From contig CALKXV010000045.1 in NCBI GenBank assembly GCA_938005545.1, positions 1-64,000 of the forward strand: a stretch of 64,000 nt of DNA, written 5' to 3'. This document shows positions 8,688 through 17,709 of this stretch, piece after piece. Numbering within the stretch: the stretch's first letter is position 1; each line of letters begins with the position of its first letter. The position numbers and the translations under genes were made by a program. The notes under the pieces were generated by a model. It saw only the letters and a list, made by a program, of their open reading frames with translations. It was not told where the DNA came from and made no database searches. Source of the DNA: an uncultured Paracoccaceae bacterium (GTDB lineage: Bacteria > Pseudomonadota > Alphaproteobacteria > Rhodobacterales > Rhodobacteraceae).

Positions 8688-10522
8688 TCCGCCGCGTTGG
8701 ATATCTGATCGACGCCTTTCAAAAGGCAGAAGGCCCGCCACCAAGGACGTTGCTGGCGTTCTTTCGATGGGCTTTGGCGGGCTCTTTTCCAATGCTGGGA
8801 ATTGCGGCGGTTTTGTCCGCGGCGGCGGGCACAGCCGAAGTCTTTACGGCCTTGATCCTAGGTTACGTTATCGATGCGGCGCTGGTCGAAGGCTCGGGTG
8901 GGTTCTTTTCCACCAATGCCTGGATGTTGATCGGAGTGTTGGCGTTTTTTGTTTTGGCCCGACCGATCTTGTTCGGTCTGTCGTCGATGGCGAATGCAGT
9001 TGTCGTCCAGCCGAATGTGAACCCTTTGGTGCTTAGCCGTTTGCATCGCTGGACCTTGGGTCAACCCGTGAAATTCTTCGATGATGATTTCGCAGGTCGG
9101 ATTGCCCAAAAACAATTGCAGACCGCCCGCGCCGTAACAGATGTGGCGAGCGAGACGATCAACGTCGTGTTCTTTGCCTTGGCGTCACTGATTGGATCGG
9201 CCTTGTTGCTGACAACGATCAACGGTTGGATGGCGTTAACGCTGGCGCTTTGGGTTGTTGGGTATCTGTTTATGATCCGGTGGTTCATGCCGCGTATCCG
9301 GGTTCGATCAAAGGCGCGGGCGGGGGCTCGTGCGATGGTGACTGGACAAGTCGTTGACACTGTCACGAACATCAAAACGGTCAAACTATTTGCCCACGCG
9401 GCGCACGAGGAACACGAGGCGCTGGATGCGATAGGGTTCTTTCGCGAACGTGTGCTGGATTACGGCGTTATCGCTGCGGTGTTTCGGTTTTGCCTGATGG
9501 CTGTGGCCGGAATGGTGCCTGTCATGCTGATCGGCGGCACGTTGTGGTTCTGGTCAATCGGTGTTGCCAGCGCTGGTGACATTGCTGCGGCAGGCGCGAT
9601 TTCCATCCGAATTGCTCAGATGTCAGGCTGGGTTAGTCATACGTTGATGGCGATCTATGCGGCGATTGGTGAGGCCGAGGATGGGATGAACACACTGACG
9701 CCCGCCTACACATTGGCTGATCGTGAGAATGCGAGTGAGATGGTTTTGGAAACGCCGAACATTTCATTCGATGCTGTGAGCTTCGCCTATGGACGCGAAA
9801 GCGGTGGGATCGACGGGATTTCTCTTAATATCGCACCCGGTGAGAAAATCGGGATTGTTGGTGCGTCTGGGGCGGGAAAGTCGACTTTGGTCGCTTTGCT
9901 TTTGCGGCTTTATGACACTGAAGCGGGGCGCGTTTTGGTTGGCGGTCAGAATGTTCAGGACGTGACCCAGGAAAGTCTGCGACGCCAGATCGGAATGGTC
10001 ACCCAAGAGACGGCGATGTTCAATCGCTCGGCACATGACAACATCTTGTACGGTAACCCGGAGGCGGGACGGGACGCCGTGGTTGATGCGGCGAAGCGGG
10101 CAGAGGCACATGAGTTCATTTTGGGGCTTGAAGATCACAAGGGGCGCAAAGGGTATGACGCTCATCTGGGTGAACGCGGTGTGAAACTATCGGGTGGCCA
10201 AAGGCAACGCATTGCGTTGGCACGGGCCATTCTGAAGGATGCCCCGATACTGGTGTTAGACGAAGCGACATCAGCCTTGGATTCCGAAGTCGAAGCCTCG
10301 ATTCAAGCCGCGTTAGAGACTGTTATGGACGGGAAAACGGTTCTTGCCATAGCGCACCGCCTGTCGACGATTGCACGTATGGATCGCATCGTAGTCATGG
10401 AGGATGGACGCATTGCTGAAATGGGAACCCATGACGAATTACAATCCAAGGACGGGCTTTATTCTCGGTTCTGGCAACGGCAATCGGGCGGCTTCATCGG
10501 CGTGCAAGAGGCGGCTGAGTAA
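8684..10522 (+). CDS. ABC exporter half-transporter (TMD-NBD), second of a pair
   Basis: 612 residues with a GTG start that overlaps the stop of the preceding exporter gene, implying translational coupling. Layout and length match the partner: six membrane helices, then an NBD with Walker A GASGAGKS, LSGGQRQRIALAR, ILVLDEATSALD and AIAHRLSTIARMDR. Both subunits keep the catalytic Glu and signature, so neither site is degenerate as it is in many heterodimeric exporters. The two genes are clearly paralogous, with near identity in the last 100 residues (both end in RQSGGFI plus a short acidic tail), which points to an old tandem duplication. Confidence 0.93.
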   Translation: MIRRVGYLIDAFQKAEGPPPRTLLAFFRWALAGSFPMLGIAAVLSAAAGTAEVFTALILGYVIDAALVEGSGGFFSTNAWMLIGVLAFFVLARPILFGLSSMANAVVVQPNVNPLVLSRLHRWTLGQPVKFFDDDFAGRIAQKQLQTARAVTDVASETINVVFFALASLIGSALLLTTINGWMALTLALWVVGYLFMIRWFMPRIRVRSKARAGARAMVTGQVVDTVTNIKTVKLFAHAAHEEHEALDAIGFFRERVLDYGVIAAVFRFCLMAVAGMVPVMLIGGTLWFWSIGVASAGDIAAAGAISIRIAQMSGWVSHTLMAIYAAIGEAEDGMNTLTPAYTLADRENASEMVLETPNISFDAVSFAYGRESGGIDGISLNIAPGEKIGIVGASGAGKSTLVALLLRLYDTEAGRVLVGGQNVQDVTQESLRRQIGMVTQETAMFNRSAHDNILYGNPEAGRDAVVDAAKRAEAHEFILGLEDHKGRKGYDAHLGERGVKLSGGQRQRIALARAILKDAPILVLDEATSALDSEVEASIQAALETVMDGKTVLAIAHRLSTIARMDRIVVMEDGRIAEMGTHDELQSKDGLYSRFWQRQSGGFIGVQEAAE

Positions 10523-11734
10523 GTGCCGGTAACTATACAACGATTGGGGCATTTGGGTGATGGCATTGCAGAAGGGCCGGTATATGCCACCCGCGTCTTG
10601 CCCGGCGAAGTGATTGAAGGCGACATCGACGGTGGCCGGATTGCGCGGCCAAAAATTGTTACGCCGTCAGAAGACCGCGTTTCTGCGTCTTGTGGGCACT
10701 ACAAATCATGTGGTGGCTGCGCGTTGCAGCATGCGTCCGATCAGTTTGTGGCAGAATGGAAGACTGACGTGGTGCGTCAGGCTTTGGCAGCGCAAGGGAT
10801 AGAAGCCCCAATCCGAAAAGTGATCACATCGCCGCCAAGGTCGCGCCGCAGGGCAACATTTAGCGGACGTCGTTTGAAATCCGGGCCGATCGTCGGGTTT
10901 CATGCGCCGGGATCGAGTTCTTTGACGGCTGTTCCGGGCTGCCACTTAGTGGCACCAAGTTTGATTTCCGGCCTCCCGGCGTGCGCGGCATTGGTTTCAA
11001 TTTTGGGATCGCGTAAGGGCGAGCTGAAGTTTCAGGTAACTGGTTCTGACAGTGGCTTGGATGTTGATGTTTCGGGCGGGCGCACCTTAACCCCGAAAGA
11101 CTGGGAGCCTTTGGCCAAGCTGGCTGGACAGCACGGATTGGCGCGTTTGTCAGTTGAAGGCGAGATCGTGGTTGAGCATCAAGCGCCCACGATTGTGTTT
11201 GACGGCATCACAGTTGCGCCGCCGCCAGGTGCCTTCTTACAAGCGACAGATGCGGGCGAAACGGCTTTGCGGGACGCGGTTTCGGAGGCGGTCTTGGGTT
11301 CTGCAAGGGTCGTTGATTTGTTCGCTGGTTGCGGGACGTTCGCATTACCGATGTCGCGCAATGCCGAGGTTCACGGGGTTGAAGGTGTGGCGACGCTTAC
11401 GTTGGCCATGGATAATGCATGGCGCAAGGCAGTTGGTTTGAAAAAACTGACAACTGAAGTGCGCGATTTGTACCGGCGTCCGCTTTTGCCGGATGAAATA
11501 GAGCGGTTCGATGCGGTGGTAATTGATCCGCCACGCGCCGGTGCCGAAGCACAAACACGATCCATCGCAAATGCGAAGCCTGCAAAGATTGCCTTTGTGT
11601 CCTGTAACCCAACGACCTTTGCGCGAGACGTAAAAATCTTAATCGAAGCGGGATACAACTTGGACTGGATTGACGTAATTGATCAGTTCCGATGGGCAAC
11701 ACATGTCGAAGTTGTGAGCCAATTCAGTTTCTGA
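10523..11734 (+). CDS. 23S rRNA (uracil-5-)-methyltransferase, RlmD/RumA-type
   Basis: 403 residues starting GTG immediately after the exporter stop. Class I SAM-dependent RNA m5U methyltransferase of the RlmC/RlmD/TrmA family. The 4Fe-4S cysteines of RlmD-type enzymes are present as C57, C63 and C66 in SCGHYKSCGGC, with a fourth at about C140. The SAM fold shows VVDLFAGCGTFALP, and the catalytic nucleophile lies in FVSCNPTTFARD. It lacks a clear N-terminal TRAM domain of full length. Which uridine it methylates (rRNA or tRNA) cannot be told from sequence. Expression is probably coupled to the ABC pair. Confidence 0.9.
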   Translation: MPVTIQRLGHLGDGIAEGPVYATRVLPGEVIEGDIDGGRIARPKIVTPSEDRVSASCGHYKSCGGCALQHASDQFVAEWKTDVVRQALAAQGIEAPIRKVITSPPRSRRRATFSGRRLKSGPIVGFHAPGSSSLTAVPGCHLVAPSLISGLPACAALVSILGSRKGELKFQVTGSDSGLDVDVSGGRTLTPKDWEPLAKLAGQHGLARLSVEGEIVVEHQAPTIVFDGITVAPPPGAFLQATDAGETALRDAVSEAVLGSARVVDLFAGCGTFALPMSRNAEVHGVEGVATLTLAMDNAWRKAVGLKKLTTEVRDLYRRPLLPDEIERFDAVVIDPPRAGAEAQTRSIANAKPAKIAFVSCNPTTFARDVKILIEAGYNLDWIDVIDQFRWATHVEVVSQFSF

Positions 11735-11796
11735 GGGATTCCCAAACCTCTGATTTGGCGTTAATTATTGGGAAAAGCAGGCAGGAAAAAGTTACG

Positions 11797-12294
11797 ATGC
11801 GAAGGTTCTCAAGACGTTTCCTTATGGTTGCGGCGCTCTCTGCGTTGGCAGGCTGTGGTGGCCGGTTCCGACGGTATAATGGCCCAGATGTGACGCGTGT
11901 GATGATCTTCAAGCAATCACGGATCATGCATCTTGTGAGCGGCAAGAGAATTCTGAAGTCGTACAGGATTGATCTGGGCTTCGCGCCAGTTGGCGACAAG
12001 AAGCAATCGGGGGATGGCAAAACACCCGAAGGTGCGTACCACATCAATCGACGGAACCCGGAAAGCGATTTTCACCTTTCACTGGGGATCAACTATCCGA
12101 ATGAACGCGATTTGGCCGAAGCCAAGGCGCGCGGCGTCGACCCCGGTGGTGATATTTTCATTCACGGTCGGGGCAATCCGATCAGTCGATTGATCAACGA
12201 TTGGACGTGGGGTTGTATTGCGGTAACGAACAAAGAGATGGAAGAAGTTTACGCCATGGTGCGCACGGGAACTCCGGTCCTGATCTATAAGTAA
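11797..12294 (+). CDS. L,D-transpeptidase-like lipoprotein (YkuD domain)
   Basis: 165 residues from the ATG at 11797; the frame is open further upstream, but that part overlaps the methyltransferase gene. RRFSRRFLMVAALSALAGC is a lipoprotein signal with the acylated Cys at position 20. The YkuD catalytic region reads HGRGNP ... WGCIAV, with the His and Cys of the active site. Enzymes of this family make 3-3 peptidoglycan cross-links or attach proteins to peptidoglycan in the periplasm. A CAP-domain lipoprotein and a second L,D-transpeptidase follow within 1.3 kb. Confidence 0.88.
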   Translation: MRRFSRRFLMVAALSALAGCGGRFRRYNGPDVTRVMIFKQSRIMHLVSGKRILKSYRIDLGFAPVGDKKQSGDGKTPEGAYHINRRNPESDFHLSLGINYPNERDLAEAKARGVDPGGDIFIHGRGNPISRLINDWTWGCIAVTNKEMEEVYAMVRTGTPVLIYK

Positions 12295-12300
12295 CCGGCC

Positions 12301-12831
12301 TTAGGTATTTGGCGAAGCACCACCAGCAGGTGCACCTATTACAAGCGTCCACCAAATTTTGCCCGATTCTTCCTGGTGCCAGGAAAACCCAAGATCTCCA
12401 GCACGGGGATCAAGGATGACCTCGCGCGTTTCAGGCGCTTCCATCCAAGCAGATAGCGTTTCAAGTTCTGTTTCGAAAGTTTCTGATATGTTTTCGCCAA
12501 TTAGGCGACCGGTATATCCAACGCGCGACACGCGATCCAATGGGTTTGAACCATCAGAACCAAAGTGCCAGGGGCGGTTTTGGACTGACATATCGCGGGA
12601 ATGAGTTCTGGCAGCGGCCGTCAATTCCGAGGAAAGCTTGACCGGACCAGCACCACTGGCCTGGCGCAGGGCGTTGACTGAATCCAGCATTCGGAACTGA
12701 ATTTCGGCCTCGTCGCCGCTATTGATCCGGTAAACTGTCGCTAAGGGCTGGCCGTCGGGGCCGAATCGGGGTTCGGGCGTGGAACACGCTGTCAGCGCGA
12801 GGATCATCAGCATAAGACATGTACGAAGCAT
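12301..12831 (-). CDS. CAP (SCP/PR1)-domain lipoprotein
   Basis: 176 residues from the ATG at 12831, chosen because it places MLRTCLMLMILALTAC, a lipoprotein signal with Cys at 15 or 16, at the N-terminus; a TTG 42 nt upstream is the alternative. The CAP fold is indicated by TAAARTHSRDMSVQNR, then HFGSDG and IGENISE, the signature spacing of bacterial SCP-like proteins. Their function is poorly known; some are peptidoglycan- or sterol-associated. It is convergent with the upstream L,D-transpeptidase and divergent from a second one. Confidence 0.87.
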   Translation of the reverse strand: MLRTCLMLMILALTACSTPEPRFGPDGQPLATVYRINSGDEAEIQFRMLDSVNALRQASGAGPVKLSSELTAAARTHSRDMSVQNRPWHFGSDGSNPLDRVSRVGYTGRLIGENISETFETELETLSAWMEAPETREVILDPRAGDLGFSWHQEESGKIWWTLVIGAPAGGASPNT

Positions 12832-12997
12832 TTTGGGCCTGCCGTTTTGTGTTTCCCCTTTGCTTACAGGCAAGTTGTTGCCGGTTCAAACCCAAGAGCC
12901 ACACTATCGGCGAACTGACGCTTCCGTGAATTGAAGCCTTAACCCGGACATCGTATAAGTTACGCTGGTTTGAACAATATGACTGGAGGCCCCCACC

Positions 12998-13588
12998 GTG
13001 TCTCGCTTTCAACTTCCCCGCAGGACGTTTTTGACTGCCACTGCTGCTATGCTCGCCGCTCCGGCGATTGCTCAGGAAGCCATTGACGGCTCGACCGAAC
13101 TTCGCGGCTCGATTTCGAAAACTGTGCGGCGCAATGCATCCAGTTTCCGTGCTTTGGATTGGCGGCCCTATTTTGATAACACCCGGAATGGCGCGATCCT
13201 TGTCGATCTGTCGTCGCGGGCTTTGCATTATTGGAATTCGGATCAGTCCATCTATAAGCTTTTCCCCACAAGTGTTCCTTTGTCCGAAGACCTGACACGT
13301 CGTGGTCGCACCAAAGTTACACGCAAGGTTGAGGGCCCGTCGTGGCGCCCGACGCCGGCGATGCGAAAACGCAATCCCGAGTGGCCCGAATATGTTGGGC
13401 CTGGCCCCGATAACCCGCTTGGCAGCCATGCTCTTTACCTGAGTTGGACATATTACCGAATTCACGGCACGCATGACACGCGCAAGATTGGGCGTCGTTC
13501 GTCAAACGGCTGCATTGGTCTTTACAACGAAAACATTGCCGAACTGTTTGGCTATGCAAAAGTCGGCACCAAGGTTTTGGTGATCTGA
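12998..13588 (+). CDS. Exported L,D-transpeptidase (ErfK/YbiS/YcfS/YnhG family)
   Basis: 196 residues, GTG start with GGAGG about 8 nt upstream. SRFQLPRRTFLTATAAMLAAPAIAQ-like N-terminus with twin arginines suggests Tat or Sec export. The YkuD active site is IHGTHD ... SSNGCIGL, with catalytic His and Cys and the conserved Gly-Cys-Ile. It is probably a periplasmic peptidoglycan cross-linking enzyme. Proteins with this exact design are numerous in roseobacters. A strong terminator follows 28 bp after the stop. Confidence 0.92.
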   Translation: MSRFQLPRRTFLTATAAMLAAPAIAQEAIDGSTELRGSISKTVRRNASSFRALDWRPYFDNTRNGAILVDLSSRALHYWNSDQSIYKLFPTSVPLSEDLTRRGRTKVTRKVEGPSWRPTPAMRKRNPEWPEYVGPGPDNPLGSHALYLSWTYYRIHGTHDTRKIGRRSSNGCIGLYNENIAELFGYAKVGTKVLVI

Positions 13589-13615
13589 GGTTATTCGCAA
13601 CGTGCGAGACTTAAG

Positions 13616-13637
13616 AGGGGGTTGCGGCCCCCTTTTT
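13616..13637 (+). terminator. Rho-independent terminator after L,D-transpeptidase
   Basis: AGGGGG (13616-13621) pairs with CCCCCT (13628-13633) over a 6-nt loop, followed by a run of T. It ends the transcript of the 12998-13588 gene and separates it from the convergent LpxO-like gene. Confidence 0.88.
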
Positions 13638-13684
13638 CGTGCAAGGGAGAGTATTCAGACCTTAAAGGCGTAAGTGTACAGTTT

Positions 13685-14584
13685 CTAAAAGAAAATCAGG
13701 TAGATCAGGAACAAATAGATCCCGTATTGCAATGCATAGTAAACGTTGCTGTTCCAAGTCTTGATCCGTTTGCCGAACGCTCGGACCTTGTAGATATAGG
13801 CGAAGGCCTTGTTCAGCCCACCGACCTTATCGCCTTCGACGTTCTTGGTGGCGCTTGCGGACATCACGACATTTGAAAAAGCGGTGTTTAGCCAATCGAT
13901 TGGCGCGAATGTGACAGGGCGCTTGATGTCCAGGAATAGAATGATGCGGTTTTGATCGGTCTGGTTTTCCGCATAGTGGATGTAAGTTTCGTCGAACATG
14001 ACAACTTCGCCATCCCGCCAAGAATATTTTGTGCCATCCACATCGATGAAACAGGCGTCATCATTCGGGGTTTGCAAGCCCATATGATAGCGGAGCGAGC
14101 CTGCGAATGGATCGCGGTGTTTCACAAGCCGTGCACCGGGGGGCAACATCGCGAACATTGCGCCCTTAACTGATGGGATTGCTTCGACCATGGCCGTGGT
14201 CTTGGGGCAAAGATCTGACGCCGACGTCAGGCTTGAGCCATACCATTTCAAGTAAAACCGGGTCCAACCCGTCTTGAAAAATGAATTGAAGCCGATGTCG
14301 TCAAGATCGTCCGACGCTTTGATTGCCCCTTTGTCGTTCAATAACAGCGCTTCGTCGCGGATAAGTTCCCAGTTATCGTGCAAGACCTTCAGGTCTGGGA
14401 AGGCGTCGACGCTGACATAGGGCGTTGTTGGAACTTTTGAGAACGCGTAAAACAGCACATTGATCGGGCCAAGGACATTGCTGTGGTCGGTAAAGCGGCG
14501 CTTTATCATGGCGTGCTGAACTTCGCCGCGGGTCTGAATATAGACCGCCGAGCCGATAAAAATGAGAAGTACAAAAAGCCCCAT
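13685..14584 (-). CDS. Aspartyl/asparaginyl beta-hydroxylase family protein, LpxO-like
   Basis: 299 residues with an N-terminal hydrophobic segment (about 2-16) and a C-terminal one (about 285-299). The central fold is an Fe(II)/2-oxoglutarate dioxygenase with HRDPFAGSLRYHMGL, DGTKYSWRDGE and DETYIHYAEN, giving the metal-binding HxD and distal His. Segments such as HSNVLGPINVLFYAFSKVP and VLHDNWELIRDEALLL closely follow LpxO, which adds a 2-hydroxyl to a lipid A secondary acyl chain at the inner membrane. That substrate is likely but inferred. It is a single-gene unit. Confidence 0.85.
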   Translation of the reverse strand: MGLFVLLIFIGSAVYIQTRGEVQHAMIKRRFTDHSNVLGPINVLFYAFSKVPTTPYVSVDAFPDLKVLHDNWELIRDEALLLNDKGAIKASDDLDDIGFNSFFKTGWTRFYLKWYGSSLTSASDLCPKTTAMVEAIPSVKGAMFAMLPPGARLVKHRDPFAGSLRYHMGLQTPNDDACFIDVDGTKYSWRDGEVVMFDETYIHYAENQTDQNRIILFLDIKRPVTFAPIDWLNTAFSNVVMSASATKNVEGDKVGGLNKAFAYIYKVRAFGKRIKTWNSNVYYALQYGIYLFLIYLIFF

Positions 14585-14725
14585 AACGTCTTCGCCCCCC
14601 TGTTAACTTCATCAACGCTAGCAATGGTTGGCGCGGAAGGATAGAGGCGAAACCTCGATTTGCATCATGCGTTATACACAATACCGACGGTTTAAGATCT
14701 TACCGCAGAATTGGTCCAATCCGCC

Positions 14726-15787
14726 TTAGTCGAGCCATCCCAACAGGTTTTCCTTGATCGTTTCCGCAAGCGCGCCAATATGGGCATCGCTGTCGTTGAG
14801 ACACGGAATATAAAGGAAGTCTTCGCCGCCAGCCTCTTCAAAGCTCTCTTTGATTTCTTCGTTAATTTCTTCCAGCGTTTCGATGCAATCAGACGAAAAC
14901 GCAGGCGCAATAACTGCAATGTTTTTCTTGCCGCTTTCTGCGAGGCGCGCGACCTCTTCGACGGTGTAGGGTTGCAACCATTCTTCAACACCAAAACGCG
15001 ATTGGAACGTTGTCTTAATTTCCGTGTCCGCCCAGCCAAGACGTTCTTTTAGCAGGCGCGTCGTTTTCTGACAGTGGCAATGATAGGGATCACCCTGCGT
15101 AAGATAGCGTTTGGGCACGCCGTGATACGAGCAAACGAGGATGTCGGGTTTCTTTTCGGCAGCTGCGTAAGCCTGTTCGACTGATTTTGCCAACGCGTCG
15201 ATATAGCTTGGCCGATCAAAATAGGGCGGCACGGTGCGGGATGAGGGTTGCCATCTTTGGCCCTGAAGGGCTTTGAAAAAAGCGTCGTTTGCCGTTGCGC
15301 TCGTGGCTCCGGCGTATTGCGGATAAAGCGGGAAAAACAGGATTTTACGGCAGCCTTGATCGACCAACGATTGCACTTTCGATTTGGTTGATGGATTTCC
15401 ATAGCGCATGCAGAAATCGACTACGACATTGTCACCATAACGTTCGGCCAACACCTTTTTCATCTTTTCGGTTTGGGCTTTGGTGATTGTCAAAAGCGGG
15501 CTTTCGCCCTCGTCTTCATTCCAGATGGTTTTATAGGCGGCACCTGACGTGAAGGGCCGTTTGGTCAGGATGATCAGTTGAAGCAGCGGTTGCCATTTCC
15601 AACGCGGATAGTCGATCACCCGTTGATCCGACAAGAATTCACTAAGATAGCGACGCATGGACCAATAGTCATAGCCGTCAGGTGTTCCGAGGTTGGCAAG
15701 CAATACGCCAACCTTTTCGGGTTTCACCTGTGGATGTTCGGGCGGGAGGTGTGACGGAGTTTCTGGCATGGTGTCAGCATCGAGCAT
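14726..15787 (-). CDS. hemH: Ferrochelatase
   Basis: Up to 353 residues; either the ATG at 15787 or the one at 15769 (MPETPSHLP) could be used. Inserts Fe2+ into protoporphyrin IX, the last step of haem synthesis, at the inner membrane. Family motifs include GVLLANLGTPDG at the start of the domain, FPLYPQYAGATSATAND, the metal-site His in SYHGVPKRYL, and FQSRFGVEEWLQPYT. A short gap separates it from the upstream methyltransferase-like gene on the same strand. Confidence 0.96.
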   Translation of the reverse strand: MLDADTMPETPSHLPPEHPQVKPEKVGVLLANLGTPDGYDYWSMRRYLSEFLSDQRVIDYPRWKWQPLLQLIILTKRPFTSGAAYKTIWNEDEGESPLLTITKAQTEKMKKVLAERYGDNVVVDFCMRYGNPSTKSKVQSLVDQGCRKILFFPLYPQYAGATSATANDAFFKALQGQRWQPSSRTVPPYFDRPSYIDALAKSVEQAYAAAEKKPDILVCSYHGVPKRYLTQGDPYHCHCQKTTRLLKERLGWADTEIKTTFQSRFGVEEWLQPYTVEEVARLAESGKKNIAVIAPAFSSDCIETLEEINEEIKESFEEAGGEDFLYIPCLNDSDAHIGALAETIKENLLGWLD

Positions 15788-15857
15788 TAGAGTGGGTCCC
15801 TTGTCCAGCGATTACCGGGACGTAGAAGAATTAACGGTGGCGTCAACAGGGCGGCAG

Positions 15858-16676
15858 TTAACGTTTTAGTGGTTTTTCAGGCACGCCAAGCGCTGTGGAC
15901 AGTCGGGATCGGGCCGATCCGGGGCGCATAGGTTGTTGTTGTGTTTCGGAAGGGGCCCAACCTGTAAGAAAGACGACCTCAAAAGTGGCGACAAGATAGT
16001 CACCATCGCTAAAGTTCTGGCGATAGAACGACTCGGTTTCTTCGAAAAGCCTGCGGGACACGTGCGTGTAGTTTCGGGTGGCCAGCGCATTGGTTTCGCC
16101 CATGTCGCGTAAGTCATTGACCAGTTTTGCAAGACTTGGATAGCGGACCCGAAAGGTTTGGGTATCGGCGACAGGAAGAGCAAGGCCTGCACGCTGTAAA
16201 AGCCCACCCAGATCGCGAACGTCGCCCATTGGAAGAACGCGAGGCGAGAGGCCGCCCATTAATTTGACTTCGGCCTCGGCCAGCGAGGAACGTAGTTCGT
16301 TGAGCGTCGCACCGCCGAACATTATGCCAAGAAACAAACCGTCGGACATAAGGGCGAGCCGAGATTGTACCATTTGACCGATAGGATCATCTGCCCAGTG
16401 CAACCCAAAGCAATGAAGCGCGAGGTCATGATGGTTTTTGGTGGCTTCCAAGACTGGAGCATCGTCGATCTGGGTGGCACCCGGAAACAGGCGTTTCAAC
16501 GGGGCGGTGGCATGGCCGATCAAAAGCGGGGATGTGAACGTTTTATTAACGTCAGCAAGCCTCTCTTCCACTTCATCGGCGACAGATTCGTGCAAGAACG
16601 ATACGGGCGAACGGGCAGCGCGTGTGCGGTGCAGTTCAAGGGCTTTGCGGTCAGTAAGGTTTGGCGCGTTGGTCAT
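15858..16676 (-). CDS. NDUFAF5-like methyltransferase-fold protein
   Basis: 272 residues. The order of motifs (HRTRAARSPVSFLHESVADEVEERL, then LALHCFGLHWADDPIGQMVQ) matches the alphaproteobacterial homologues of mitochondrial NDUFAF5, which has a SAM-methyltransferase fold but hydroxylates an arginine of complex I subunit NDUFS7. In bacteria the partner would be NuoB, but that is inference. The classic glycine-rich SAM loop is weak here (LLIGHATAP). It is often annotated as a BioC-like SAM methyltransferase. It diverges from comF, whose start is 22 bp away, so their promoters overlap. Confidence 0.75.
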   Translation of the reverse strand: MTNAPNLTDRKALELHRTRAARSPVSFLHESVADEVEERLADVNKTFTSPLLIGHATAPLKRLFPGATQIDDAPVLEATKNHHDLALHCFGLHWADDPIGQMVQSRLALMSDGLFLGIMFGGATLNELRSSLAEAEVKLMGGLSPRVLPMGDVRDLGGLLQRAGLALPVADTQTFRVRYPSLAKLVNDLRDMGETNALATRNYTHVSRRLFEETESFYRQNFSDGDYLVATFEVVFLTGWAPSETQQQPMRPGSARSRLSTALGVPEKPLKR

Positions 16677-16698
16677 GACGGCGGGAAAGTAGGGCTCT

Positions 16699-17421
16699 AT
16701 GCAAGGATTGCAACGCGCATTGTCTCTGATCTATCCGGATCAATGCCAAATGTGCACAACGCAAGTTTCAGAACGCGGCGGTCTTTGCGGGCCCTGCTGG
16801 GCGGAAACACCGTTTTTACGTGGACTATTGTGTGACACCTGTGGTGCGTCACTTCCGGGTTCGGATCCGGGTGTGGTTATTTGTGACGATTGCATGATCA
16901 TGCGACGACCTTGGGAGGCAGGCCGCGCAGCTTTGGCATATCGCGATATGGGACGGCGGATCGTTCTGGGGCTGAAACATGGAGATCGATTGGATTTGGC
17001 GGGCCCAGCGGCCAGTTGGATGCTTTCGGCCGGACGGGATATTTTGACAGAAAACACAATATTCGTGCCTGTTCCTGTGCACTGGACCCGGCTTCTGACA
17101 CGGAGGTACAATCAATCGGCTGAGCTGACGCGCGCCTTGTCTCGTCAATCTGGGCTGAAACATTGCCCAGATGCTTTGCTGCGAACACGCCGAACACAGA
17201 AGCAAGACGGGATGACGGTCGAGGCGCGGATGCGCAACATTGAGGGCGCGATTGAGGCAAACCCCAAGCAAATAGAGCGATTACAGGGGTCCACGATATG
17301 TTTGGTGGATGATGTCATGACGTCTGGCGCAACGCTTTCAGAGGCCACCAATGCGTTACACGCAGGTGGCGTCGATCACGTCTTTGTTCTAATACTGGCG
17401 CGAGTTGAAAAATCTGCTTAG
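16699..17421 (+). CDS. comF: ComF-family phosphoribosyltransferase-like protein
   Basis: 240 residues. Two N-terminal zinc-binding Cys clusters (CQMCTTQ ... CGPCW and CDTCG ... CDDC) are followed by a type I phosphoribosyltransferase domain whose PRPP loop reads CLVDDVMTSGATL. ComF proteins help handle single-stranded DNA taken up in natural competence, interacting with PriA in some species; enzymatic activity is not established. Followed closely by grxC, the nitrilase-like gene and marR on the same strand, which seem to form one transcript. Confidence 0.9.
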   Translation: MQGLQRALSLIYPDQCQMCTTQVSERGGLCGPCWAETPFLRGLLCDTCGASLPGSDPGVVICDDCMIMRRPWEAGRAALAYRDMGRRIVLGLKHGDRLDLAGPAASWMLSAGRDILTENTIFVPVPVHWTRLLTRRYNQSAELTRALSRQSGLKHCPDALLRTRRTQKQDGMTVEARMRNIEGAIEANPKQIERLQGSTICLVDDVMTSGATLSEATNALHAGGVDHVFVLILARVEKSA

Positions 17422-17451
17422 GTTTTGGCTTCTTCTGTAAGGAATGTTGCG

Positions 17452-17709
17452 ATGAAACCAGTTGAAATCTACACCTCGCCAATGTGCGGATATTGTCATG
17501 CCGCCAAGCGGCTTTTGAAACAGAAGGGCGTTTCGTATTCCGAGATTAACGTCGCCATGAATGGGTCAAAGCGCCAAGAGATGATGAAGCGCGCCAATGG
17601 GCGGCACACGGTTCCGCAGATTTTCGTCGGGACGCATCATGTTGGTGGTTTCGATGATCTGGCCGCCTTGGAAAGTGCGGGCAAACTGGACTCGCTTCTG
17701 GCCGCCTGA
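17452..17709 (+). CDS. grxC: Glutaredoxin 3
   Basis: 85 residues from the ATG at 17452; an earlier in-frame codon at 17425 adds nine unlikely residues. KPVEIYTSPMCGYCHAAKRLL has the thioredoxin-fold redox site CGYC in place of the more common CPYC, a form seen in related bacteria, and TVPQIFVG supplies the cis-proline. Reduces disulfides and glutathionylated proteins with glutathione in the cytosol. Its TGA overlaps the ATG of the next gene (TGATG). Confidence 0.94.
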   Translation: MKPVEIYTSPMCGYCHAAKRLLKQKGVSYSEINVAMNGSKRQEMMKRANGRHTVPQIFVGTHHVGGFDDLAALESAGKLDSLLAA

